Part shown: positions 1-7,822 of the stretch, one piece after another | Numbering within the stretch: the stretch's first letter is position 1 | Layout: every line of letters starts with the position of its first letter | NCBI GenBank assembly: GCA_005888335.1 | Contig: VAWY01000063.1 | Span: 1 to 23,343 of the forward strand | From: Actinomycetota bacterium | GTDB taxonomy: Bacteria; Actinomycetota; Thermoleophilia; Solirubrobacterales; Solirubrobacteraceae | Length of the DNA stretch: 23,343 bases | Direction of reading: 5' to 3' | Notes under the pieces: generated by a model | Told to the model about the DNA's origin: nothing | What the model saw: the letters and a program-made list of their open reading frames with translations, nothing else | Database searches by the model: none | Translations under genes and position numbers: made by a program

Positions 1-542
1 TCCTTGTCGACGGCGAGGAGCTTGCCCTCGAGCTCGATCCCGTCGTTGTCGTCGCCCTCGTCCTTGACGTCCTGGGCCTCCAGGTCGCCCTGGTCGTCGA
101 TCTCGGCGTTGGTGACCACCTGCGAGCCCGAGGTCGGCATGGCGTCGTCGGCCGCGATCGCGCGGGCGGCGCGGGCGCGGCGGGCGTGCAGCAGGACCGA
201 TGCCCCGCGGGCGGAGAGGGTGAACAGCCGCCGGTGGCGGTTGACGTAGGTGACCGTCCCGCGCAGGCGGACGCGGCGGCGCGTGCCGAGTACGCGGAGG
301 CTGCGCGCCGAGTACGTCCCGTTGCGCAGGCGGCGGGCGTTGACGCGGACGACGCGCCCGATCCGCACCGCCCGGCGGGTGTGCACGGCAACCATCTTGC
401 CGGTGCTCGTGGCGACGACGATGCTGCGCGCGCTGTGGTTGCGATGGACGACGGTGCCGCGCCAGGTGGCGGCGGAAGCCGGGCCGGCAAGCACGAGCGC
501 GAGCGCGGCGGCGATCACGAAGACGGCCTTGCGATGAGACAA
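1..542 (-). CDS. Secreted protein with repeated DUF5666-like (OB-type) modules, partial
   Basis: This gene starts at TTG (540-542) and its 3' end lies beyond the left edge, so about 180 residues are visible. The TTG is chosen because GGAG sits 6 nt upstream and because it is followed at once by a clear signal peptide: MSHRK, a hydrophobic stretch, then AGPASAA at about residues 19-25. The mature part contains spaced copies of a similar beta-rich unit beginning WRGTVVHRN (about 27), LRGTVTYVN and LEGKLLAVDK. These resemble the small OB-like modules of DUF5666-type exported proteins. An acidic, Asp/Glu-rich linker precedes the third copy. Function is unknown; an exported wall- or ligand-binding protein is an inference. 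It lies downstream of the amidase gene on the same strand with a 57-nt gap. Confidence 0.7.
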   Translation of the reverse strand, partial: MSHRKAVFVIAAALALVLAGPASAATWRGTVVHRNHSARSIVVATSTGKMVAVHTRRAVRIGRVVRVNARRLRNGTYSARSLRVLGTRRRVRLRGTVTYVNRHRRLFTLSARGASVLLHARRARAARAIAADDAMPTSGSQVVTNAEIDDQGDLEAQDVKDEGDDNDGIELEGKLLAVDK

Positions 543-599
543 GAGGGACTCCTTTTGTGGCGGGGACTCCCTAGGGAAGAGCGCCCGGCCGGAAAAAGG

Positions 600-1553
600 T
601 CACGCGCCGCACGCGCGCCGCAGCGCGGCGCGGTAGCGCGTCATCGTCGCGTGGCGCATGTCCCCGTGGGTCTGGTGGCGCAGGCGCGCCACCCGCTCGT
701 GGTGATACGGGCTCGACAGCGACTCGTTGTGGCCGATGACGTTGCGCAGCGCGATGCCGTAGCGCGAGCGCAGCCAGCACGTGAGCTTCAGCGACGCCGC
801 CAACTGGGCGCGGTCGCCCATCACCTGCCCGTCGGAGAGCCCGACGTGCTCGATGCCGATCGCCGTCCAGTTCAGGCCGACCGTGTGGCGGCACATCAGG
901 CCGAGCGGGACGAGCTGGTGGATCTGCCCGGCGGGGTCGACGACGAAGTGCGAGCAGGTCCCCGGGCGCTCGTGCAGCTCGGGGTCGGGCGCGTCGGAGG
1001 CGAACGTGTTCCACGTCGCGCGGTACGTGGAGGTGGCGGTGACGTGCTCCACGATCACGTGCGGATGGACCAGGGTGTAACGGTCCAGCCCGTAGTGGCG
1101 CCGGGCGTACAGGCGCATCTCGTGCTTGCGGCGCGCCGGGAACGGGATCGGGTCCGAGACGATCGGCGGCCGCTCCGCGCGGGGCGGGCCACCGCCGCCT
1201 CCGGACGCCCCGCGGATCCCCGAGTCCATGACGAGATCCACGTCGGTGTCGCGGCCCGCGTCGACGTGGGCATCGCGGCACTCCTGCCGCGGGAAGCTCG
1301 AGCCCGAGCGCGGGTTGGCGCACACCGTGTAGTCCGCGGCCGGGACCTCCATCCGGTAACGGCCGTCGTCGGCAGCGTCGGCCGCGGCGACCTCGCGTCC
1401 GCCGGCGGACGCGGTGACATGTGCCGCGTAGGGGCGCGGCGGGCACGGGTGACCCTCCTGCTCGACCGGACAGGTCGGCGCCGTCGTGACGCGGCCGGCG
1501 ATCGAGCCGGTGCCCGAGCCGGCAACCAGGATGGCGAGCAGCGCGAGCAGCAT
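600..1553 (-). CDS. Secreted N-acetylmuramoyl-L-alanine amidase (Amidase_2/PGRP fold)
   Basis: Predicted peptidoglycan amidase of 317 aa that would cleave the bond between MurNAc and L-Ala outside the membrane. The N-terminus is a short hydrophobic signal (MLLALLAILVAG). Next comes a beta-rich region (about 18-110) resembling a carboxypeptidase-regulatory/SdrB-like domain, and then a Gly/Pro linker. The C-terminal catalytic domain (about 160-317) shows the Amidase_2 pattern: VEH with a candidate zinc ligand at His170, HFVVDPAGQIHQLV, a CRHTVG segment, GHNES, and a late QTHGDM segment typical of this family. The ATG lies 9 nt after the stop of the SCP-2-like gene, which closes the same frame, so no longer start is possible and co-transcription is likely. 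The family is secure; the exact substrate is not. Confidence 0.85.
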   Translation of the reverse strand: MLLALLAILVAGSGTGSIAGRVTTAPTCPVEQEGHPCPPRPYAAHVTASAGGREVAAADAADDGRYRMEVPAADYTVCANPRSGSSFPRQECRDAHVDAGRDTDVDLVMDSGIRGASGGGGGPPRAERPPIVSDPIPFPARRKHEMRLYARRHYGLDRYTLVHPHVIVEHVTATSTYRATWNTFASDAPDPELHERPGTCSHFVVDPAGQIHQLVPLGLMCRHTVGLNWTAIGIEHVGLSDGQVMGDRAQLAASLKLTCWLRSRYGIALRNVIGHNESLSSPYHHERVARLRHQTHGDMRHATMTRYRAALRRACGA

Positions 1554-1562
1554 CAGCCGCGC

Positions 1563-1910
1563 TCAGTGTCGCGCGCGCTTGGTGCGGGCCCGCTCCTCCT
1601 GCTTGTTCACGACCCGCTCGATGAGCTGGAGGATCTGCGTCGGGCCCGTCGCCTTGGCCTGCCCGTAGGTGAACGCCTCGCGCCAGTCGGCCACGCGGCC
1701 GTCCTTGGCCAGCTCGTTGAAGAACGAGCGGTGGACCTCGATGCGCACGCGCGCGTCGGTGGCGATGTCCTTGGTCACCTTCGGGCCCGGCAGCTCGATC
1801 CGGTACTGCTGGGTGTCGCCGCGGGCGCGCAGATCCAGCCCGATGACCAGCTTGAGCGGCTGGAGCGCGGGCACCTCGGCCAGGAGGCGCTTGACCGCCC
1901 CCTCGATCAA
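1563..1910 (-). CDS. SCP-2-like (sterol carrier fold) small protein
   Basis: A 115-aa protein if it starts at TTG (1908-1910). A CTG at 1935-1937 overlaps the dehydrogenase stop (CTGA) and would give 124 aa. No ATG or GTG lies in frame near the 5' end, so the start is uncertain. The sequence has the alternation of an SCP-2/alkyl-sulfatase C-terminal type fold: an LVIGLDLRARG strand, YRIELPG, ARVRIEVHRSFFNELAKDG, then TYGQAKATGPTQILQLIERVV, which matches the final strand-plus-helix of sterol-carrier domains. The C-terminus is basic. The fold usually binds lipids or acyl chains. Its position directly after an acyl-CoA dehydrogenase fits a role in lipid handling, but this is inference from family and neighbourhood. 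Confidence 0.6.
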   Translation of the reverse strand: MIEGAVKRLLAEVPALQPLKLVIGLDLRARGDTQQYRIELPGPKVTKDIATDARVRIEVHRSFFNELAKDGRVADWREAFTYGQAKATGPTQILQLIERVVNKQEERARTKRARH

Positions 1911-1933
1911 CGTCTTGGTGTCGGCCTGGGCGG

Positions 1934-3145
1934 TCAGATCTTGTACCGCTGCAGCAGCTTCTTGCCGATGACCATGCGCTGGATCTCGCTGGTGCCCTCG
2001 CCGATCAGCAGCAGCGGCGCGTCGCGGTAGATGCGCTCGATCTCGTACTCCTTGGAGTACCCGTAGCCGCCGTGGATGCGCAGGCACTCCTCGGCGCAGA
2101 ACCGCCCCGTCTCGGACGCGAAGAGCTTGGCCATGCCCGCCTCGAGGTCCGAGCGCTCGCCGGCGTCCTTCAGGCGCGCGGCCTTCATCGTCAGCATCCG
2201 CGCCGCCTCGAGCTGGGTGGCCATGTCGGCGAGCTTGAACTGGATCGCCTGGTGCTCGGCGATGGGCTTGCCGAACGTCTTGCGCTCCTGGGCGTACTTG
2301 ATGCCCAGCTCGAACGCCCGCTGCGCGAGCCCCACGCCGCGCGCGGCGACGTTGACGCGCCCGACCTCGAGCGCGTCCATCATCTGCGCGAAGCCCTTGT
2401 CGAGCCCGGCCTCCTCGCCGCCGAGGATGTTCTCCGCGGGGCACTTGTAGCCGTCGAAGACGAGCTCGGTCGACTCGACGCCCTTGTAGCCCATCTTCTT
2501 GATCTTGGGCGGGACGGTGAAGCCGGCGTACTCGCCGGTGTTCTCGCTGACGCCCGGCTCCTTCTCGCAGATGAAGCACGTCATGCCCTTGTGGCGCGGC
2601 TGGGCGTCGGGATCGGTCTTGACGAGCGTGAAGACGAGGCCGCTCATCAGGCCGTTGGTCACCCACATCTTCGTGCCGTTGATCTCGTAGGCGCCGCCGT
2701 CGACCTTCTTGGCGGCGGTCTTGATCGCCTGCACGTCGGAGCCGAGCTCGGGCTCGGAGAGGCTGAACGCCGCCCGCAGCTCGCCGGTCGCCATGCGCGG
2801 CAGGTACTTCTGCTTCTGCTCGTCGGTCCCGAACTTGAGCAGCAGGTAGGTGCCGATGAAGTGCGTGTTGATGACGCCGGAGATCGAGATCCAGCCGCGG
2901 CTGAGCTCCTCGACGACCATCGCGTACGTGGTGAGATCGAGGCCGAGACCCCCGTACTCCTCGGGGATCGTGATCCCGAAGAGGCCGAGCTCCTTCATCT
3001 GCTCGACGATCGGCTCCGGGAACTCGTCCGTGGCGTCGTAGTGCTCGGCGTTGGGGATGATCTGCTCGTCCGTGAACTGGCGGACCATCTCCGTGATCGC
3101 CTTCTGCTCGTCGGTCTTCTCCACGTAGGGGACGGCTACGGCCAT
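1934..3145 (-). CDS. Acyl-CoA dehydrogenase (FAD-dependent)
   Basis: A 403-aa protein, a normal length for soluble acyl-CoA dehydrogenases, which oxidise acyl-CoA thioesters to 2-enoyl-CoA and pass electrons to ETF. Visible family marks are the helical N-terminal domain (about 10-125) and the flavin-contacting segment SLSEPELGSD with the following MWVTNG strand (middle domain). The C-terminal four-helix domain carries RIHGGYGYSKEYEIERIYRDA and IGEGTSEIQR. The Glu in GEGT (E383) is at the position of the catalytic base of medium-chain and related enzymes. Substrate chain length cannot be read from the sequence. It is the first gene of a minus-strand run with the SCP-2-like gene, and diverges from a thioesterase gene, suggesting fatty or branched acyl-CoA turnover. 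Confidence 0.93.
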   Translation of the reverse strand: MAVAVPYVEKTDEQKAITEMVRQFTDEQIIPNAEHYDATDEFPEPIVEQMKELGLFGITIPEEYGGLGLDLTTYAMVVEELSRGWISISGVINTHFIGTYLLLKFGTDEQKQKYLPRMATGELRAAFSLSEPELGSDVQAIKTAAKKVDGGAYEINGTKMWVTNGLMSGLVFTLVKTDPDAQPRHKGMTCFICEKEPGVSENTGEYAGFTVPPKIKKMGYKGVESTELVFDGYKCPAENILGGEEAGLDKGFAQMMDALEVGRVNVAARGVGLAQRAFELGIKYAQERKTFGKPIAEHQAIQFKLADMATQLEAARMLTMKAARLKDAGERSDLEAGMAKLFASETGRFCAEECLRIHGGYGYSKEYEIERIYRDAPLLLIGEGTSEIQRMVIGKKLLQRYKI

Positions 3146-3186
3146 GGGGGTTCGCTACCTCTGCTGTCTGGGCTTGGAGGCCTCTG

Positions 3187-3217
3187 AGAATACGCACACT
3201 CGTGGGCCCGTCCGCAA
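3187..3217 (-). promoter_or_regulatory. Possible promoter of the acyl-CoA dehydrogenase gene
   Basis: On the minus strand TTGCGG (3212-3217) and TATTCT (3187-3192) are separated by 19 nt, which is longer than the ideal sigma-70 spacing. TATTCT fits the actinobacterial TANNNT -10 pattern. The start codon is about 41 nt further on, so this transcript would have a leader, unlike most others in the window. Confidence 0.3.
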
Positions 3218-3296
3218 ATCCGACGCGGAACCGACGGGCGCTCGCCGCCCCTGCGTACGTCCTCGGTCGGGCCCGTGACTCCGTCACTGTGCCCTC

Positions 3297-3313
3297 CCTG
3301 CGTCCTTCGCAGG
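3297..3313. other. Small hairpin in the 3146-3379 intergenic region
   Basis: CCTGCG and CGCAGG form a 6-bp perfect stem with a 5-nt loop. It lies between the divergent acyl-CoA dehydrogenase and thioesterase genes. Apart from the promoter-like motifs, this is the only structure I see in the 234-bp gap. No U-tract follows, so it is not a convincing terminator. Confidence 0.25.
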
Positions 3314-3363
3314 AACGGCGATCACCTCGCCGGATTCCACGCCGGACTTACGGACAGGCCCAC

Positions 3364-3369
3364 TAGGCT
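3364..3369 (+). promoter_or_regulatory. -10-like hexamer upstream of the thioesterase gene
   Basis: TAGGCT matches TANNNT and ends 10 nt before the ATG at 3380. No Shine-Dalgarno sequence lies between them, so a very short leader or leaderless transcript is plausible. Confidence 0.35.
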
Positions 3370-3379
3370 GGCACGCTCC

Positions 3380-3802
3380 ATGGCCACCAGACCCCGCATC
3401 ACGCCCGAGCTGAGCCGCGACGCCCTGCAGGGCACCTTCCCGGGCGACCTGGGGATCGAGCTCGTCGAGATCGACGACGAGCGCGTCGTCGGGCGGCTGG
3501 CGGTCGAACGGCGCCACCTGCACCCGGGTGGCTACGTCCACGGCGGGGTCTGGACCGCGTTCGCCGACACGGTCGCCGCGTGGGGCACGATGCGGCGGCT
3601 GCCGGAGGGCGAGGACTTCACGACCGTCGAGCTCAAGGTCAACGTGTTCGCCGCGGGCCGGGAGGGCGACGAGCTGACCGGGGTCGGCGAGCCGCTGCAC
3701 GTCGGGCGCCGGACGCAGGTCTGGGAGGTCCGCGTCCACAACGGCGACCGGCTCGCCGCGAACTTCATCTGCACCCAGATGGTCCTCCCCGGGCGCTCTT
3801 GA
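3380..3802 (+). CDS. PaaI/YdiI-type hotdog-fold thioesterase
   Basis: A 140-aa single hotdog-domain protein, the usual size for PaaI-type acyl-CoA thioesterases, which hydrolyse acyl- or aryl-CoA to free acid and CoA. The diagnostic segment is HPGGYVHGGVWTAFADTVAAW (about residues 50-70), with the HGG turn that begins the central helix and an Asp in FADTVAAW at the position of the usual acidic catalytic residue. TVELKVNVFAAGREGDEL and VWEVRVHNGDRLAANFICTQMV form the later strands. An in-frame GTG at 3275 would add 35 residues unlike the family, so the ATG after TAGGCT is preferred. It is divergent from acyl-CoA dehydrogenase, consistent with acyl-CoA metabolism; the substrate is unknown. Confidence 0.88.
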   Translation: MATRPRITPELSRDALQGTFPGDLGIELVEIDDERVVGRLAVERRHLHPGGYVHGGVWTAFADTVAAWGTMRRLPEGEDFTTVELKVNVFAAGREGDELTGVGEPLHVGRRTQVWEVRVHNGDRLAANFICTQMVLPGRS

Positions 3803-3835
3803 GCGCCTGAGCGAACCTGCCGATACCTCGCCAAA

Positions 3836-4999
3836 GTGCGGCGCGTTCCCCTGCTGCTCACTGTCGGCGCGATCGTCGCGGCCGGCGCTCCGTCGACGGC
3901 GACAGCCAAGTCCTTCGCCGTCGTGCCGAGCGCCGCCGCGGTCCCGACGCCGCTGCGCCCCGTCCGCGACGCCCGCGCCGAGCGACTGCGCTTCGCGCAC
4001 AACGACCGCGCGCGGGTCTCCCGCCGGACCGTCGCCTCGTTCCTGCCGCTCTACCGCCGCGCGAGCCGGCGCTTCGACGTCGCCTGGCTGCTGCTCGCCT
4101 CGATTCACAAGCAGGAGACGGCGTTCTCGACCGCCGAGGGCACGTACCGCGGCCTCAACTACGCCGGCTGCTGTGCGGGGCCGATGCAGTTCAACGTCAC
4201 CAACGGGCCGGTCTCGACGTGGCGTCAGTTCCGCCACGCGCACCTGCTCGCGCCGCGCCCGGACGCCTATCCGCACCCGACCGGCCGCCACCCGTCGGTC
4301 TACGACGACTACGACGCGATCATGGCCGCCGCGCAGCTGCTGCGCGCCAACGGCGCGACCGGCGTCCTGGACGACGGCACCGCGTGGCGCGCCGCCTACC
4401 TGTACTACGGGCCCGGCGACCTCGGCCCCGGCGACTTCGGCATCACCTACGCCGACGAGGTCGTCGCCCGCGCGCTCAACTGGGAGCGGCGCGGCTTCTG
4501 CCCGGCGTGCCCGACGCCGCGCGGCCTGGTGGCGGCCGTCCACAAGGCGTGGGCGCCCGCGCCGCCGAAGAAGAAGCACAACAAGCACAAGAAGCACAAG
4601 CACAAGCGCCACGAGCGCCGCCATAAGGTGCACGCCCGTGAACTTCGCCCGGGACATCGTCGACGCGGCGCCCAGCGACAGCACGGCCATCGTCGAGCTG
4701 ACTCGCGAGGGCAGCAGAAGAACGTGGACGTTCGGCCAGATCGCGCGGGCGAGCAGCGCCCTGGCAACCAGCCTCGGCCGGCGGGGAGTCCGCCGGGGGG
4801 ACACGGTCCTGACGCTGATCGGCAACCGGGTGGAGTGGGTGCTGGCGATGGTGGCGTGCTTCCGGACGGGAGCGGTGGTCCTCCCGTGCACGGAACAGCT
4901 CCGGGCGAAGGACCTGTCGCTCCGCCTGCGGGTGACCCGCCCCCGCCTGATCCTGGCGGACCGCCGCAACCGGACGGAGCTGGAGCAGGCACGTCCTGA
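3836..4999 (+). CDS. Secreted lytic transglycosylase (SLT-like), with an anomalous 3' end
   Basis: The product begins at GTG 3836 with a signal peptide (MRRVPLLLTVGAIVAAGAPSTATA). Its transglycosylase core has FDVAWLLLASIHKQETAF, with catalytic-type Glu94, and a CCAGPMQFN segment equivalent to the GxMQ motif; a YLYYGPGD segment lies further on. Such enzymes cut the MurNAc-GlcNAc linkage. After about residue 240 comes a Lys/His-rich tail (KKKHNKHKKHKHKRH), a typical wall-anchoring end. The reading frame then continues, with low-complexity Gly/Pro/Arg sequence, for over 360 nt into the ligase gene before stopping at 4999. A TAA at 4624-4626 in the neighbouring frame sits just before the ligase start and looks like the natural end. 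The last 120 or so residues are therefore probably not genuine. Confidence 0.75.
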   Translation: MRRVPLLLTVGAIVAAGAPSTATAKSFAVVPSAAAVPTPLRPVRDARAERLRFAHNDRARVSRRTVASFLPLYRRASRRFDVAWLLLASIHKQETAFSTAEGTYRGLNYAGCCAGPMQFNVTNGPVSTWRQFRHAHLLAPRPDAYPHPTGRHPSVYDDYDAIMAAAQLLRANGATGVLDDGTAWRAAYLYYGPGDLGPGDFGITYADEVVARALNWERRGFCPACPTPRGLVAAVHKAWAPAPPKKKHNKHKKHKHKRHERRHKVHARELRPGHRRRGAQRQHGHRRADSRGQQKNVDVRPDRAGEQRPGNQPRPAGSPPGGHGPDADRQPGGVGAGDGGVLPDGSGGPPVHGTAPGEGPVAPPAGDPPPPDPGGPPQPDGAGAGTS

Positions 5000-6077
5000 C
5001 TGCGAGGTCGTCTACGTCCCCGACGACGACCTGCTGCGCGACACCGCGCCGGCCCCGGCCGCCGAGCTGGCGCCCGACGATCCCTGCCTGATCACGTTCA
5101 CCAGCGGCACCGCGGGCGAGCCGAAGGCGGTCGTCCACGCCCAGCGCTACCTGAGCGGCCAGCACGTGCAGGCCGAGCACTGGCTCGACGCCCGGCCCGG
5201 CGACGTGGTGTGGTGCACGGCGGCCAGCGGCTGGTCCAAGAGCGCGCGCAACGTCTTCATCGCCCCCTGGATCCGCGGGGCGACCGCGCTGCTGCAGGAC
5301 GCGCGCTTCGACCCCGCCGAGCGCCTCGACCTGCTCGAGCGCGAGCGCGTCGACGTGCTGTGCATGGCGCCCACCGAATACCGCGTGCTCGCCAAGCGCA
5401 CGACGCTGGGCGCGCTGCCCGGCCTGCGGGGGCTGGTCGCTGCCGGGGAGGCGCTCAACCCCGAGGTCCTCGCCGCGTGGCGCGAGGCGACCGGTCTGGA
5501 GATCCGCGACGGCTACGGCCAGACCGAGACCGGCCAGCTCACCGGGGCGCCGCTCGGCGAGCCCGCCCGGCCGGGCTCGATGGGCCGCCCGCTGCCCGGC
5601 ATGCGCCTGTGGGTCGACGAGGGTGAGCTCGTCGCGGATCCCGCCACGGTCCCGACCTTCTTCCGCGGCTATCTCGGCGAGGCGCCGCCCGAGACGACCG
5701 TCCCGTGGCGCACCGGCGACCGCGTCCGCGAGGAGGACGGCTGGCTGTACTTCGAGGGGCGCACCGACGACGTGATCATCTCGGCGGGCTACCGGATCGG
5801 ACCGTTCGAGGTCGAGTCGGCGCTGGTGGCCCATCCCGCGGTCGCCGAGGCCGCCGTGGTCGCGGCGCCCGACGCCGAGCGCGGCGCGATCGTGCGCGCG
5901 GTGATTGTCCTGCGCGACGGCTTCGCGGCGGGCGACGCGCTGGCGCGCGAGCTGCAGGACCACGTCAAGGCGACGACCGCGCCCTACAAGTACCCGCGCC
6001 GGATCGACTTCGCCCCCGAGCTGCCCAAGACCCCGAGCGGCAAAGTCCGCCGGGCGCTGCTGCGCGAGACCGCCTGA
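4638..6077 (+). CDS. AMP-forming acyl-CoA synthetase/ligase (ANL superfamily)
   Basis: A 479-aa adenylate-forming enzyme starting at GTG 4638 (MNFARDIVDA). It activates a carboxylate with ATP to acyl-AMP and then acyl-CoA. Motifs appear in the expected order. TFTSGTAGEPKAVVH (about 153-167) is the phosphate-binding loop. Next come GYGQTETGQ, then WRTGDRVREEDGWLYFEGRTDD, then the hinge region VIISAGYRIGPFEVE. PKTPSGKVRRALLR follows with catalytic-type Lys469. The pattern is closest in style to medium-chain (ACSM-like) synthetases, but it is shorter than their usual 540-570 aa, mainly at the N-terminus. The substrate is not readable. The open frame of the transglycosylase runs through its first 120 codons. 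Codon-position GC and homology favour this frame as the coding one. Confidence 0.9.
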   Translation: MNFARDIVDAAPSDSTAIVELTREGSRRTWTFGQIARASSALATSLGRRGVRRGDTVLTLIGNRVEWVLAMVACFRTGAVVLPCTEQLRAKDLSLRLRVTRPRLILADRRNRTELEQARPDCEVVYVPDDDLLRDTAPAPAAELAPDDPCLITFTSGTAGEPKAVVHAQRYLSGQHVQAEHWLDARPGDVVWCTAASGWSKSARNVFIAPWIRGATALLQDARFDPAERLDLLERERVDVLCMAPTEYRVLAKRTTLGALPGLRGLVAAGEALNPEVLAAWREATGLEIRDGYGQTETGQLTGAPLGEPARPGSMGRPLPGMRLWVDEGELVADPATVPTFFRGYLGEAPPETTVPWRTGDRVREEDGWLYFEGRTDDVIISAGYRIGPFEVESALVAHPAVAEAAVVAAPDAERGAIVRAVIVLRDGFAAGDALARELQDHVKATTAPYKYPRRIDFAPELPKTPSGKVRRALLRETA

Positions 6078-6119
6078 TTCTGGTTTAGTCGCGTCATCAC
6101 CTTCACGGAAGGAAGAGGG

Positions 6120-7793
6120 ATGACCAAGCTCGGAGCGTTCGCGGTCACCGTCGTCGCGGCAGGGACCGCCGCCGCGCCCGCGACCGCCGCCGCCCCTCCT
6201 GCGCACGACGCGCGCGCCGGCGCGACGCGCACCTACGTCGTGCTCTACGCGCGCGGCGCCTCGCTCGCCGGCGCGCACCGTGCCATCCACCGCGCGGGCG
6301 GCCGGATCCTGCGCGAGAACCGCCGGATCGGGCTGGCCACCGTCGCCGCGCGCTCGCGCGGCTTCGTGCGCCGCGCGACCGCCGCGGCCGCGATCCAGGG
6401 CGCCGCCGCGAACCGCGCGATCGGTCACCTCCCCGGCCTGCCTCCGTGGCGGCGGATCGAGTCCGAGCGCGGCTACGCCGCGACGCGCAGGACCACCGCG
6501 CGCGCCGCCGACGCTCCGCCGCCGGCCGAGCCGCTGTCCGCCAACCAGTGGGACATGCGGATGATGCACGCGACGCCCGACGGCTCCTACGCCGTCCAGA
6601 CCGGCAGCCACGCCGTGCGCGTCGGCATCATCGACACCGGTGTCGACGGGTCGCACCCCGACATCAGCCCGAACTTCGACCGCGAGTTGAGCCGCAACTT
6701 CACCGTCGACGACCCGGTCATCGACGGGCCGTGCGAGGACGAGCCCGACCACAGCTGCACCGACCCGCCCGACGTCGACGAGGACGGCCACGGCACGCAC
6801 GTCGCCGGGACGATCGGCGCCGCGCTCAACGGCGTCGGGATCGGCGGCGTCGCTCCCGGCGTCGACATCGTCAACCTGCGCGCCGGGCAGGACTCGGGGT
6901 TCTTCTTCCTGCAGCCGACGGTGGACGCCCTCACCTACGCGGGCGACAACGGCATCGACGTGGTCAACATGTCGTTCTTCGTCGATCCGTGGCTCTACAA
7001 CTGCCGCGACAACCCGGCGGACAGCCCGGCCGAGCAGGAGCAGCAGGCGACGATCATCGACGCGACCCAGCGGGCGCTCGACTACGCGCGCCGCCGCGGC
7101 GTGACGCTCGTCGCGGCGCTCGGCAACGAGAACACCGACCTCGGCAACCCGACGGTCGACGAGACGAGCCCGGACTATCCGCCGGGCACCGAGCGCCCGC
7201 GTCAGATCGACAACTCGTGCCTCGACATGCCGACGGAGGGCCGCGGGGTCATAGCGGTCGCGTCGCTCGGTCCGAGCGAGCGCAAGGCCTACTACTCCAA
7301 CTACGGCCTCGAGCAGACCGACGTCTCGGCGCCGGGCGGCGACCGCCGCGACTTCTTCGGCACCGACCGCTACAACGCGCCCGACAACCGGATCCTCGCC
7401 CCGATGCCCGAGGGCGTGGCCCAGGCCGAGCTGGCCGCCGACCCGTCGAACCCGCTCATCGTGCAGGACTGCACCGGCGGGACGTGCGCCCACTACCAGT
7501 GGCTGCAGGGGACGTCGATGGCCTCGCCGCACGCGGCGGGGGTCGCCGCGCTCATCGTGGCGGAGTTCGGCAAGAAGGACCCGGAGCACGGCGGGCTCAC
7601 GCTCGCGCCGAGCAGGGTGCGCGACATCCTCGAGCGCACGGCGGCGCGGCACGCCTGCCCGGACCCGAACCCGTTCACCTACCCCGACCCCGACCTGACG
7701 CCGGACTTCACGGCGACGTGCGAGGGCGAAGCGAAGTTCAACGGCTTCTACGGCCACGGGATCGTGGATGCCCTGGACGCCGTCGTCGGCTGA
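6120..7793 (+). CDS. Secreted subtilisin-like serine protease (S8 family)
   Basis: A 557-aa preproenzyme. The start ATG has a strong purine-rich ribosome site (GGAAGGAAGAGGG) directly upstream. Residues 1-25 are an Ala-rich signal peptide, and about 36-105 look like an I9-type propeptide (TYVVLYARG). The catalytic domain follows: Asp172 in GIIDTGVDGSHPD, His224 in DGHGTHVAGT, the oxyanion Asn in AALGNEN, and Ser466 in GTSMASPHAAG. Insertions carry several Cys residues (for example CEDEPDHSC, NSCLD, CTGGTC), suggesting disulphides in an extracellular enzyme. It ends soon after the domain, without an anchor. All triad residues are present, so it should be active. It follows the acyl-CoA ligase by 42 nt but has its own ribosome site and may be transcribed separately. 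Confidence 0.93.
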   Translation: MTKLGAFAVTVVAAGTAAAPATAAAPPAHDARAGATRTYVVLYARGASLAGAHRAIHRAGGRILRENRRIGLATVAARSRGFVRRATAAAAIQGAAANRAIGHLPGLPPWRRIESERGYAATRRTTARAADAPPPAEPLSANQWDMRMMHATPDGSYAVQTGSHAVRVGIIDTGVDGSHPDISPNFDRELSRNFTVDDPVIDGPCEDEPDHSCTDPPDVDEDGHGTHVAGTIGAALNGVGIGGVAPGVDIVNLRAGQDSGFFFLQPTVDALTYAGDNGIDVVNMSFFVDPWLYNCRDNPADSPAEQEQQATIIDATQRALDYARRRGVTLVAALGNENTDLGNPTVDETSPDYPPGTERPRQIDNSCLDMPTEGRGVIAVASLGPSERKAYYSNYGLEQTDVSAPGGDRRDFFGTDRYNAPDNRILAPMPEGVAQAELAADPSNPLIVQDCTGGTCAHYQWLQGTSMASPHAAGVAALIVAEFGKKDPEHGGLTLAPSRVRDILERTAARHACPDPNPFTYPDPDLTPDFTATCEGEAKFNGFYGHGIVDALDAVVG

Positions 7794-7822
7794 GCCTCAG
7801 AACGGCCGGGAGCGCGGGTACC

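Noticed and set aside
543..599. Direct repeat GGGACTCC at 545-552 and 563-570
   Set aside because: An 8-bp repeat in a 57-nt gap may arise by chance. One copy contains the ribosome site of the left-end gene, and no further function can be supported.
186..2030. A plus-strand open frame across the left-end minus-strand genes
   Set aside because: It has no recognisable domains and an Arg/Ala/Val-rich composition, and lies opposite the amidase, SCP-2-like and dehydrogenase genes.
1563..3287. One long minus-strand frame that covers the acyl-CoA dehydrogenase and ends with the SCP-2-like sequence, suggesting a fusion
   Set aside because: Over the dehydrogenase it is in the wrong frame. The dehydrogenase has its own stop at 1934, so these are two separate adjacent genes.
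3275..3379. An upstream GTG start extending the thioesterase by 35 residues
   Set aside because: The added residues do not resemble the family, and the internal ATG has a -10-like hexamer just upstream.
4566..4626. Programmed -1 frameshift in the AAG-rich tract of the transglycosylase
   Set aside because: No classical X-XXY-YYZ slippery heptamer is visible. A missing base or a simple overlap is more economical.
4476..7757. A continuous minus-strand open frame of over 1000 codons opposite the ligase and protease genes
   Set aside because: It is an antisense shadow typical of very high GC. Its product is Arg/Ala/Val/Gly-rich without domains, whereas the plus strand encodes complete enzyme motifs.
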